DNA of 64,000 bases. Source: Planctomycetota bacterium (GTDB lineage Bacteria; Planctomycetota; UBA8108; JACQVS01). The stretch spans positions 30,639-94,638 of the forward strand of contig JANQLS010000175.1 in assembly GCA_028280485.1 (NCBI GenBank). Reading direction: 5' to 3'. How positions within the stretch are numbered: the stretch's first letter is position 1; each line of letters opens with the position of its first letter. Under the pieces are notes generated by a model that was not told the origin of the DNA, searched no databases, and saw nothing but the letters and a program-made list of their open reading frames with translations. Positions 25,642-33,789 of this stretch are shown one piece after another. The position numbers and the translations under genes are program-made.

Positions 25642-26455
25642 CCTCGTTTTTGTCATTGTCATATTTTTACCGATTTTAATTGGTTGTTGGGGAGGAGGTA
25701 GGGTCGGCTGGAGAAGGCTTGGGGTGTTTCTTGCCCCCTGGACGATCTCCCTCATCCTTTCTTCTCTGTTGGTTTACTTAGGTTTTCATAATGGTTGGTA
25801 TTGGCCATGGGGATTGATCTCTCCCTTGGTTCTTGGCTTACTCTGCCATTTCGTTCTTACAGTCACCCTGTTTCTAATAGTTAGGAATAGGTTAAATCCT
25901 CCTTCGAGGTCTTCTCCGAAAACGGTTTCAAAGTTTTGGGGAGGCACTTTGGGCACATTATGTGGTGGTTGTTTTTCCCTTTTTCTTTGGTTGTCGCTTT
26001 CACTTTTTTTGATTACCCAAGAACCTTCCACCCCCTCTGAGCCTAGATCTATTGAGGAAGAGCGATCCTTGGTTCAACAATGGGGGAAGGAGATTGTTAA
26101 TACTGCTCATAAGGGATTTATTAAACACCTCCCTGTTCTTGGCCCAGCAACCGAAGATATAAACTCTATCAAGATTCTAATAGAAGCCGACAACAAACAT
26201 TTAGAAATTGTGGCCGAGGAAAACGGACTCGATGAGCTAAGTGAACTCCCAACTTTTAAGGCTTTACTCAAAGATGAGTCCTTGATGGAAGATGTGAAGA
26301 GTGTTTCAGAAGGAAGCCTCAAGGCTCTCTATCGACTTCAAAAAAATGAATTAATATTAGAGTTCGTTAAAGAAGAGAAAGTTAAAAAATTACTGAAAAC
26401 GGTGAAGCCCAAAGACTTAGCTGACCGTATCAAAGAGCTTGAATCCAATAATTAG
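25634..26455 (+). CDS. CvpA-like membrane protein
   Basis: 273 residues. ATG 25634 overlaps the previous stop (8-base overlap). The N-terminal half has four hydrophobic segments (about 3-20, 31-49, 56-84 and 104-126) with GCWGGGRVGWRR after the first, the small-residue GG pattern of CvpA/colicin-V-production-type proteins. The C-terminal half (about 130-273) is soluble, charged and helical, with repeated LKDESLMEDVKS and VKEEKVKKLLKTVKP-type segments. The family call rests on topology and the Gly motif only. Coupled to the exported protein upstream. Confidence 0.6.
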   Translation: MNDLVFVIVIFLPILIGCWGGGRVGWRRLGVFLAPWTISLILSSLLVYLGFHNGWYWPWGLISPLVLGLLCHFVLTVTLFLIVRNRLNPPSRSSPKTVSKFWGGTLGTLCGGCFSLFLWLSLSLFLITQEPSTPSEPRSIEEERSLVQQWGKEIVNTAHKGFIKHLPVLGPATEDINSIKILIEADNKHLEIVAEENGLDELSELPTFKALLKDESLMEDVKSVSEGSLKALYRLQKNELILEFVKEEKVKKLLKTVKPKDLADRIKELESNN

Positions 26456-26458
26456 TTT

Positions 26459-26560
26459 CTGTTGAATAAAGGTCGTTTCGACTTTTATTCAAACGCTCCA
26501 AGAAGTTCTAAGCTGTGCCTTTGGTATAGCCCGGAAGGGCTGCGGCTTCAATCCATAGGG
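26459..26560. repeat. Degenerate dispersed repeat
   Basis: In the 362-base gap before the DUF1549 gene. CTGTTGAATAAAGGTCG...CTTTTATTCAA forms a hairpin, then GCCTTTGGTATAGCCCGGAAGGGCTGCGGCTTCAA follows, a diverged relative of the 26-mer at 23282. The rest of the gap (26561-26817) shows nothing further beyond AT-rich DNA. Confidence 0.5.
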
Positions 26561-26817
26561 GAGGGGGCGATAGCTGGATTTTTTCAGCGCCTTGTGGGGG
26601 CGATTTAGCTGAAACTGTCTTTTCCACCCATGATTTTGAAATATTCCTTTTTAAGCATTTTTTACTAATTTCAGGTTTTAACTTCACAACTACTCACTGG
26701 TGATCACCCCTGGTTTTAGGTTAACATTTTTATTGGCTGTAAGTTGTATTGATCTCAATCTTCGCTTACAGAGGGTGTTTATTTATTTCAACTTTTGATC
26801 ATCGTGAAGTGCGCAAA

Positions 26818-29800
26818 ATGGATTGGATCAAGAATAGGATCACAAAGGTCTTTATTGCTTTTGGGTTTATAAGCTATTTATTTGTCCCCCCAACAATAAA
26901 GGCAATGGAACCAACCGTCGACTACACCCGAGATGTTCGGCCGATCCTCGCCGAACATTGCTTTTCCTGTCACGGGCGAGATAAGAAAGCGCGAAAGGGG
27001 CGCCTGCGCTTGGATCAACGGGACGCTGCCATCAAGAAAGAGGCTATCGTCCCGGGAGATGTCGAGGAGAGTGAGTTGGTCTATCGGATTTTTACCGATG
27101 ATCCGGATGAGATCATGCCACCTCCCAAACATAAAAAGAAGCTGACGCTTAAACAGAAGGAGCTTCTTAAAAAGTGGGTTCAAGAGGGTGCTCCCTACCA
27201 ATCCCACTGGGCCTTCATTCCTCCTAAAAAAACGACCCTACCCAGCGTTGAGTCTCAAGCCTGGGTGAAGAATCCTATCGATCGATTCATACTGTCGAAG
27301 TTGGAAAAGCTCGGCTTGAGCCCTGCGGGTGAAGCTCCACCTCGAGTTCTTTTTCGTCGTCTCCATCTGGACGTGACCGGATTACCTCCGAATCCTGAAG
27401 ATACCGATGCTTTCGAAGAAGCTTTCAAAAAGAACGCTGAAAAAACTCTCTCTCAGTGGATCGATAAATTGATGAGTCGATCGACCTGGGGGGAGCATCG
27501 AGCACGCTATTGGTTAGATGCGGCGAGATACGCTGATACTCATGGACTCCACTTCGACAATTACCGAGAGATGTGGCCTTATAGAGATTGGGTCATACGT
27601 GCTTTCAATAAGAATCAACCCTTTGACGAATTCACCCTAGAACAAATTGCGGGAGATCTCTTCGAGAAACCGACTCTCGATCAATTGGTGGCTACTGGAT
27701 TTCAACGCTGTAATATCACGACGAACGAGGGGGGAACGATCGATGAGGAAAACCTCGCGAATTACGCTGTCGATCGAGTGCAAACCTTTGGTTGGGTTTT
27801 TATGGGCTTAACCACAAATTGCGCTCAGTGTCACGATCATAAATTTGATCCATTCTCAATGAAGGATTTTTATTCCTTAGCGGCTTACTTTCGAAATACC
27901 ACACAAGGTCCAAAAGATGGAAATGCGAAAGATGGCCGTGGGCCAGTGATTTCCGTTCCCCATTCTTCCGATTACGACCGTTTTAATGCTCTCCCGGAAT
28001 TGATCGAGGCAGCCAAGAAGGAACGAGCCTCTTATAAAGAGTCCGTTCGGCCGGCCTTTACCTCATGGGCAAAAACACTTAAGGCTGAAACCATAACTCA
28101 GAAGGCTCCGACCGAAGGTTTGTTGCTTCACGTTCCTATGAACGAAGGAGACGGATCGGAAGTTAAGAGCCTCAAAGGGAAAGTTAAAAAGTCTAAAGTT
28201 AAGGGTTCGGTGAGTTGGATTCCAGGTCCTAAAGCCAGTAAGGCTCCTCAGATTCAAAGTTCACGAACCTTTAATTTTGGTGATGCTGGGAATTTCGAAA
28301 AGGACCAAGCCTTCAGCTACGGGGCTTGGGTTTGGCCTGCAAGCCGAAGAACGAATGCTGCGATCTTAGCTCGAATGGATGAAGGAAAAGCTTTTCGAGG
28401 TTGGGATCTCTGGCAGAACAACCGTGAATTCGGAGTCCATATCATCGATGCCTGGCCGAACAACAGCTTCAAAGTCATCACTCAAACGAACAGTGTGAAA
28501 TCGAAGAAGTGGCAACATGTTTTTGTCACCTACGATGGTTCTGGTGGTCCAGGCGGCGTAAAGATCTACGTCGACGGAAAAGTTCAAAAGCTTCGTGTTG
28601 AGAACAATAGCATCAAGCCGAATGCCTCCATTAAAACCAAAACACCCTTCCGCATCGGGCAGCGCAGTCAGAGCGCCGTGTTTAATGGTGGGGGAATCCA
28701 AGACGTTCGAATCTATTCAAAACTCTTAGGGCCAGCCGAGATCCAAGCCATCTCCCAAAGCTCTGCCTTTAAAGAAATCCTCAGTACTCCTCCTGAGAAA
28801 AGAAATCCCGATCAAATTCGAGTTCTCTTCGATCACTATCTCGGTGCCGTAGATAAGAAGTATGCGGATTTTGAAAAGAAAGTTTCTACTTTAGAGACTG
28901 AGCTTTCTTCCATTCGTTCTCGTGGAGCGATCACTCACATTCAAAAAGAGAAGCCGAACTCTAAGCCGATGGCTCACATGTTGATTCGAGGGGAGTACGA
29001 CCGCAAAGGTGAGCTCCTTGTCGCAGCGACGCCTTCAGCCTTATATCCCATGCCCGAAGATGTTCCCAACAATCGTTTGGGCTTAGCGAAGTGGTTGCTC
29101 GCCGCTGAAAATCCACTTTTAACTCGGGTCACCGTGAATCGATTTTGGCAAGAAATCTTTGGGCTCGGACTCGTAGCGACTCCCGAAGATTTCGGAGTGA
29201 TGGGATCTCCGCCTTCTCATCCCGAGCTACTCGATTGGTTGGCCGTGGATCTTCGAGAGCGAGATTGGGACGTTAAGAAGTTCTTTAAGCAAATATTGAT
29301 GAGCGCCACTTATCGTCAATCAGCTGCCACCACCGATATCAAGCTGGAGAAAGACCGAGACAATGTTTTTCTTTCTCGAGGTCCTCGATTTCGAATGGAT
29401 GCGGAGATGGTTCGCGACCACGCCCTGAAGGCGAGTGGCTTACTCTCGAAGACGATGTACGGACCGGGAGTTAAGCCTTATCAACCCATCGGGATTTGGG
29501 ATGTCGTTGGCCTTCCCGGAGGGAACACGCGAAATTATGTTCAAAGTCAAGGCGAAGACTTGCATCGTCGAACTCTCTATACTTTTTGGAAGCGGATGGC
29601 ACCGCCTCCCGGTTTAGAAGCACTCAATGCTCCGAGTCGAGAAGTTTGTACCGTGCGACGAGAACGAACGAATACTCCGCTCCAAGCCTTGGTAACCCTT
29701 AATGATCCTCAATACGTTGAGGCCGCAAGGGTGTTAGCGCAAGCAGCTCTTTTGCACGGTAAGAAAGATCCGAAGAAAACCCTCGATTTCATCGGACAGC

Positions 29801-30018
29801 GCATCCTCTCGCGAAATTTTATTCCGATTGAAAAGGAAATCCTGTTTTCAGATCTGAACGAGTTCTTGAAGTACTACAACCTGAACGGGGATGACGCTAA
29901 GATCTTGACCTCTATCGGAGTGACGAAAAGAGATGAAAGTGTGGATGTGATCGCCCTCGCAGCTTGGACGATCGTTTGTAATCAAGTCATGAACCTTGAC
30001 GAAGCATTAAACAAATAA
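26818..30018 (+). CDS. Planctomycete cytochrome-c-like DUF1549/DUF1553 protein with inserted LamG domain
   Basis: 1066 residues from ATG 26818, which gives a clean signal peptide (ITKVFIAFGFISYLFVPPTIKA). An upstream reading from 26749 is not supported. PSCyt1 domain: heme-binding C48-F-S-C51-H52 in RPILAEHCFSCHG. DUF1549 (about 130-345) has RYWLDAARYADTHG and a second CxxCH (CAQCHDHKFDP). Residues about 432-650 form a LamG/concanavalin-like sandwich (FNFGDAGNF, VFVTYDGSG, VKIYVDGK) inserted between the halves. DUF1553 (about 740-1030) has NRFWQEIFG and RRTLYTFWKR. These proteins are exported, phylum-enriched and of unknown biochemistry; they almost always pair with a DUF1501 gene, as here (9 bases downstream). 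Confidence 0.93.
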   Translation: MDWIKNRITKVFIAFGFISYLFVPPTIKAMEPTVDYTRDVRPILAEHCFSCHGRDKKARKGRLRLDQRDAAIKKEAIVPGDVEESELVYRIFTDDPDEIMPPPKHKKKLTLKQKELLKKWVQEGAPYQSHWAFIPPKKTTLPSVESQAWVKNPIDRFILSKLEKLGLSPAGEAPPRVLFRRLHLDVTGLPPNPEDTDAFEEAFKKNAEKTLSQWIDKLMSRSTWGEHRARYWLDAARYADTHGLHFDNYREMWPYRDWVIRAFNKNQPFDEFTLEQIAGDLFEKPTLDQLVATGFQRCNITTNEGGTIDEENLANYAVDRVQTFGWVFMGLTTNCAQCHDHKFDPFSMKDFYSLAAYFRNTTQGPKDGNAKDGRGPVISVPHSSDYDRFNALPELIEAAKKERASYKESVRPAFTSWAKTLKAETITQKAPTEGLLLHVPMNEGDGSEVKSLKGKVKKSKVKGSVSWIPGPKASKAPQIQSSRTFNFGDAGNFEKDQAFSYGAWVWPASRRTNAAILARMDEGKAFRGWDLWQNNREFGVHIIDAWPNNSFKVITQTNSVKSKKWQHVFVTYDGSGGPGGVKIYVDGKVQKLRVENNSIKPNASIKTKTPFRIGQRSQSAVFNGGGIQDVRIYSKLLGPAEIQAISQSSAFKEILSTPPEKRNPDQIRVLFDHYLGAVDKKYADFEKKVSTLETELSSIRSRGAITHIQKEKPNSKPMAHMLIRGEYDRKGELLVAATPSALYPMPEDVPNNRLGLAKWLLAAENPLLTRVTVNRFWQEIFGLGLVATPEDFGVMGSPPSHPELLDWLAVDLRERDWDVKKFFKQILMSATYRQSAATTDIKLEKDRDNVFLSRGPRFRMDAEMVRDHALKASGLLSKTMYGPGVKPYQPIGIWDVVGLPGGNTRNYVQSQGEDLHRRTLYTFWKRMAPPPGLEALNAPSREVCTVRRERTNTPLQALVTLNDPQYVEAARVLAQAALLHGKKDPKKTLDFIGQRILSRNFIPIEKEILFSDLNEFLKYYNLNGDDAKILTSIGVTKRDESVDVIALAAWTIVCNQVMNLDEALNK

Positions 30019-30027
30019 GAGAGGTTG

Positions 30028-31485
30028 ATGGATCAGATGAATAAAATTATGTCACTCAGCGAACTACAATCTCGACGACAGTTTTTTGCTCAAGGAAGAA
30101 ATCTCTTAGGCTCGGCGGCTCTCGCTGGGTTGATGGGGCAAATCTCAACGCAAGCTTCAGGGTCTGAAGTCCTCGGTCCTCACTTCGCTCCGAAAGCCAA
30201 AAGAATCATCTATCTGCATATGGTGGGAGGACCCGCCCAGATGGATCTCTTTGATTACAAGCCCGAGATGCAAAAGTGGTACGACAAAGAGTTACCGGAT
30301 TCGATTCGTAACGGTCAGCGTTTAACGACGATGACTAGCGGTCAAAAGCGATTTCCTATCGCACCCAGTAAATACAAATTCAGTCAAGCGGGGAAGTGTG
30401 GCATGTGGATGAATACCCAACTTCTTCCCATGCTCTCCAAGAAGGCCGATGAAATTTGTTGGATGCGTAGTCTTCATACCGAAGCTATCAACCATGAACC
30501 CGCGATCACTGCGCTTCAAACCGGAAACCAAGTCACGGGGCGACCTTGTTTAGGGTCTTGGGCGTCCTACGGTTTGGGCACCGCGAATGAAAACTTGCCG
30601 GCGTTTGTCGTCTTGGTCGCAGTTCCCAGAAATCGAGAGCAAGAACAAGCCATCAGCGGACGTTTGTGGAGTTCGGGTTACCTTCCCGGAGAGCACGCGG
30701 GAGTTTCCTTTAGAAGTAAGGGAGATCCAATCCTATATATCAATAATCCTCGAGGGATGCCGAGTGAGCTACGAAAGCGATCGATCGGTGGGATTAACAA
30801 GTTGAATCAGATTCAGTACGAGAAACTGAAAGATCCTCAAACTCATACTCGGATTCAGCAATACGAGATGGCGTTCAAAATGCAAGCCAGTGTTCCCGAG
30901 CTTACAGATTTGACCCAAGAACCTGAATCCACTTTTAAACTCTACGGAGAAGAGGCTCGTAAGCCGGGAACTTTCGCGAACACTGCCTTGATGACGCGTC
31001 GCTTAGCTGAGCGCGGGGTTCGTTTCATTCAGGTCTATCACAACAATTGGGATCACCACGCTAACGTTGCTCGTCGAATGCCGGATCAGTGTAAGGATAT
31101 CGATCAACCTTGCTTCGGCCTGCTGGAGGATCTCCGTCTTCGCGGGATGTTGGATGATACTCTCGTCATTTGGGGCGGAGAGTTCGGCCGAACGATCTAC
31201 ACTCAAGGTCGCTTGTCAAAAAGCAATTACGGACGTGACCACCATCCGCGCTGCTTCACCATGTGGATGGCTGGTGGTGGAGCTAAGGGTGGAACGATCT
31301 ACGGTGAGACCGATGATTTCTCCTACAACATCGTGAAGGATCCCATCCACATTCGCGATTTCCACGCGACGCTCCTCCATTTACTCGGCTTGGATCACGA
31401 GCGCTTCACCGTGAAATTCCAAGGTTTAGATCAACGCTTAACGGGTGTGGAGCACGCGAAGGTGATCCCGGAGTTGATCTTGTAG
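30028..31485 (+). CDS. DUF1501 protein, Tat-type exported
   Basis: 485 residues. ATG 30028 follows AGAGAGG; TTG 30025 is less likely. It has the family-typical N-terminal ELQSRRQFFAQGRNLLGSAA, a twin-arginine-like signal. The sulfatase/phosphatase-like DUF1501 core includes YLHMVGGPAQMDLFD, MRSLHTEAINHEPA, VRFIQVYHNNWDHH, WGGEFGRT and GRDHHPRCFTMWMAGGGAKGG. Metal-binding His/Asp residues of the alkaline-phosphatase fold are plausible. The gene is 9 bases after its DUF1549/DUF1553 partner; the two make one operon. The stop codon TAG is also the first triplet of a TAGTCCGCATGC hairpin repeat. Confidence 0.92.
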   Translation: MDQMNKIMSLSELQSRRQFFAQGRNLLGSAALAGLMGQISTQASGSEVLGPHFAPKAKRIIYLHMVGGPAQMDLFDYKPEMQKWYDKELPDSIRNGQRLTTMTSGQKRFPIAPSKYKFSQAGKCGMWMNTQLLPMLSKKADEICWMRSLHTEAINHEPAITALQTGNQVTGRPCLGSWASYGLGTANENLPAFVVLVAVPRNREQEQAISGRLWSSGYLPGEHAGVSFRSKGDPILYINNPRGMPSELRKRSIGGINKLNQIQYEKLKDPQTHTRIQQYEMAFKMQASVPELTDLTQEPESTFKLYGEEARKPGTFANTALMTRRLAERGVRFIQVYHNNWDHHANVARRMPDQCKDIDQPCFGLLEDLRLRGMLDDTLVIWGGEFGRTIYTQGRLSKSNYGRDHHPRCFTMWMAGGGAKGGTIYGETDDFSYNIVKDPIHIRDFHATLLHLLGLDHERFTVKFQGLDQRLTGVEHAKVIPELIL

Positions 31486-31505
31486 TCCGCATGCTCTGCG
31501 TGCGG
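31483..31505. repeat. TAGTCCGCACGC hairpin repeat overlapping a stop codon
   Basis: TAGTCCGCATGCTCTGCGTG... forms a hairpin CCGCATGC/GCGTGCGG (one G-T pair). Its first triplet is the stop of the DUF1501 gene. Relatives are at 32163-32178 (minus), 36514-36749 and 63903. Confidence 0.75.
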
Positions 31506-31569
31506 CCTTCCTAAACTAACGTAACGTATGTTGAAATAGCTGGGGCAACTTGAATCGTCGTCCCGCTCA

Positions 31570-31597
31570 AAGTAGTCGGCTCACCCCGTGAGCCGGT
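31570..31597. repeat. GTAGTCGGCTCACCCCGTGAGCCGG hairpin repeat
   Basis: A self-complementary CGGCTCAC/GTGAGCCG hairpin preceded by AGTAGT. The same unit occurs twice at 62408-62545, and a partial form is at 11410. Confidence 0.7.
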
Positions 31598-31621
31598 ACT
31601 TGTATTCATAGTTAATTTAAG

Positions 31622-31666
31622 AAAAAAGAAGAAGCGTTACTTACATGTAATGCTTCTTCTTTTTTT
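31622..31666 (+). terminator. Rho-independent terminator of the DUF1549/DUF1501 operon
   Basis: Stem AAGAAGAAGCGTTAC / GTAATGCTTCTTCTT with a six-base loop (TTACAT), followed by TTTTT. One G-T or mismatch position. A smaller hairpin GGCACACAGCGTGTGCC follows at about 31696-31712. Confidence 0.8.
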
Positions 31667-31734
31667 GTCATATTTTTATGTAAGTAAGAAAAAACGGCAC
31701 ACAGCGTGTGCCTACTACACTGACCGCACGTGGA

Positions 31735-32163
31735 GAGGCCGTGAATTTTTAGGGTAAATCAATTTTTAATCCAATAGTCACTTCATTATCCCTCGCTCCG
31801 TGAACATGGCTGCTCCGCTCCTTCGTGCAAGTAAGCCTACAGCTTACGCACTCCTAAAGATTCGGCCTTTAGTGGTAGGCTCGACCTTTGAGCCGTATGA
31901 AGGAAAAACGCTGATCAGATAAAGGTGGTTAAATAAAAAGGTCCAACTGGGTGATCGGAATTCCTCAGGATTGCTGACCCCTCGCTAAAGCTTCGGGCTT
32001 CCCTGGTGGGAGAGCCTTTTAGGTTTGAACGGAGGACCTATAAAACGCCTATGAATGAGAGGTGGACGTTCCGCATCAAAATACCGATAAGCCAGGGAAG
32101 CCCGAAGCTTTAGCGAGGGATAAAAGAAGCTTCATCGGTTTTGGGTTAAAAATTCACAGCCTC
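31735..32163. repeat. Nested inverted-repeat element (MITE-like), copy 3
   Basis: Outer ends GAGGCCGTGAATTTTTA (31735-31751) and TAAAAATTCACAGCCTC (32147-32163) are inverted with one mismatch, and CCGCACG-type bases extend the ends outward. The inner palindrome has perfect 28-bp arms (31980-32007 and 32092-32119, CCCTCGCTAAAGCTTCGGGC...), oriented opposite to copy 2. It occupies most of the 690-base gap 31486-32175. Confidence 0.75.
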
Positions 32164-32175
32164 GGAGCGTGCGGA

Positions 32176-33687
32176 CTACTGCCCAACGATCACCGTTTCT
32201 TTGAGTGTAAAAGTGTTCTTTAAGATAACAGTGCCATTCTCGAATGACAGAAGCACCAATGTTTTCTCCGGATGAAAATCAACGCCCCATATATTATGTT
32301 CGTAGGGCTTTTCTTCATCTAATATCACCTTCCCCTCCTTCTTTATAATCATAAATTTATCCGTTCCCGCTATGAAAGTTCGACCATCGGGGCTCCAGCT
32401 AATGTTTCGAATTTCTGAATATCCCTTAAACGGAATGGTCTTTAGGAGTTCTCCCTCCTTTGACCAGAGCTGAACGACCGGGTGAACCGATTCATTGCCG
32501 TAGTCCCCGATAGCAAAGAATTCACCCGATCGATGCCATCGAACTGAGAGCAACAAAACGGGATCTTCTGAATCGGTCCTATGTTGAATTTGTTTTATGA
32601 CTTCTCCCGTGTCTTTGTGAATCGTTATATATTTTCCTAAGGTAACAATCAAAGAGCTGTTTGGAGACCATTCAACAGCTGTTAAACCGAGAGCGTCTTT
32701 GTATCTCGGGATATCATGAATGAGTTTTCCCTTAGCTTCGTAAATTTTTAAATGACCATCGTCAGTATTGGTGAGGGCTAAGCGATCGCCATGAGTTGTC
32801 CAAGCAATTCCACGGCCGTGGGTGGTTTCCAATGGCGTATATTCTTTCGTTTCCACATCGAAGATGCCGTTGATATTTCCCCCTTGACTTGAGACGGCTA
32901 ATTGATTTCCGTCTGGATGCCAGTCGAGAAAGGTTACAGTGAAGTCTTTAACGACGTTTTTAAAATCTTTTGGAGTTCTCGGATAAAGAATGGTTCTTTC
33001 ATGGGTTTCTGAGTCGAACACCCATAAGGTGTTCTCGCCGCCTACTGCAAACTTCGATCCATCGGGGCTCCACTTCACGCACCAAAGAATATCGTTAGGA
33101 TTATTGAGGTAGGTTTTTTTGGGGGGCTTTGGTTGATCAAAATTATATTCAGCATGTAGGGGAAGGCCTTCGTCTTTTGAGGGGTCGAAGCCAAAGAAGC
33201 CGGCAAAGAAATCACCGAGTTCACCGAAATTTAAATAAAACCCACCATCGACAAATGGAAGCCAAGCCTCTGCTCCAAACCTCCAAAATGTCGAGATGTG
33301 TTTTCCCGGTTTGCCGGCATTTTTATGAGGTGAATCTGGATAGTGGTAACCCCACGCAGTAAAGGATCTATAAGATTCAGGTCCACCAGAATCTATGCCA
33401 CCAATTCCAAAATACAAATTATTAGCAATATTGGGATATTGGCGTTCTTCAGGGTATTCCAAGCCCGAACGATTTAATCTTCGACCGAATTTTTCGTAGC
33501 CTGTAGTTCCAGCACCCAATCCAACATGAATTAAATCGGTAGCTTCTACATTGATTCCTAACCCGGGTAATAACCGAACTCCACCTTTGTAATCAAAGAC
33601 GTCACTCAAATCCTTGAGACGCTCTTGGGAGTAGTTGCAACTAGAAAGAAGAGCCGTCGTTAAAATAAAAATGAGTATGGACTTCAT
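32176..33687 (-). CDS. WD40-like beta-propeller lipoprotein
   Basis: 503 residues. A lipobox LLSSC (Cys at about 17) after a short hydrophobic signal marks a lipoprotein. Residues about 20-180 are a Tyr/Gly-rich domain (GLGAGTTGYEKFG, LYFGIGGIDSGG) of unknown type. Residues about 195-500 are WD40-type repeats: WCVKWSPDGSKFAVG, FLDWHPDGNQLAVSS, GIAWTTHGDRLALTN, AVEWSPNSSLIVTLG, SVRWHRSGEFFAIG, NISWSPDGRTFIAG and GVDFHPEKTLVLLS, giving seven blades. Probably a protein-interaction scaffold on the periplasmic side of a membrane. The TAG stop belongs to a TAGTCCGCACGCTCCG repeat. Divergent from the PhoD-like gene at 33790. Confidence 0.85.
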   Translation of the reverse strand: MKSILIFILTTALLSSCNYSQERLKDLSDVFDYKGGVRLLPGLGINVEATDLIHVGLGAGTTGYEKFGRRLNRSGLEYPEERQYPNIANNLYFGIGGIDSGGPESYRSFTAWGYHYPDSPHKNAGKPGKHISTFWRFGAEAWLPFVDGGFYLNFGELGDFFAGFFGFDPSKDEGLPLHAEYNFDQPKPPKKTYLNNPNDILWCVKWSPDGSKFAVGGENTLWVFDSETHERTILYPRTPKDFKNVVKDFTVTFLDWHPDGNQLAVSSQGGNINGIFDVETKEYTPLETTHGRGIAWTTHGDRLALTNTDDGHLKIYEAKGKLIHDIPRYKDALGLTAVEWSPNSSLIVTLGKYITIHKDTGEVIKQIQHRTDSEDPVLLLSVRWHRSGEFFAIGDYGNESVHPVVQLWSKEGELLKTIPFKGYSEIRNISWSPDGRTFIAGTDKFMIIKKEGKVILDEEKPYEHNIWGVDFHPEKTLVLLSFENGTVILKNTFTLKETVIVGQ

Positions 33688-33789
33688 TTATAAAACTTCA
33701 CGGATATCCATCGGAGTCAGAAACAAGTAAAATAGGTGCTTCACACCCACAACAATGAATCGAATTAAGATCATCCAGGAACTCTCATT

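Noticed and set aside
26749..26817. Longer start of the DUF1549 protein
   Set aside because: It adds a leader before an otherwise perfect signal peptide.
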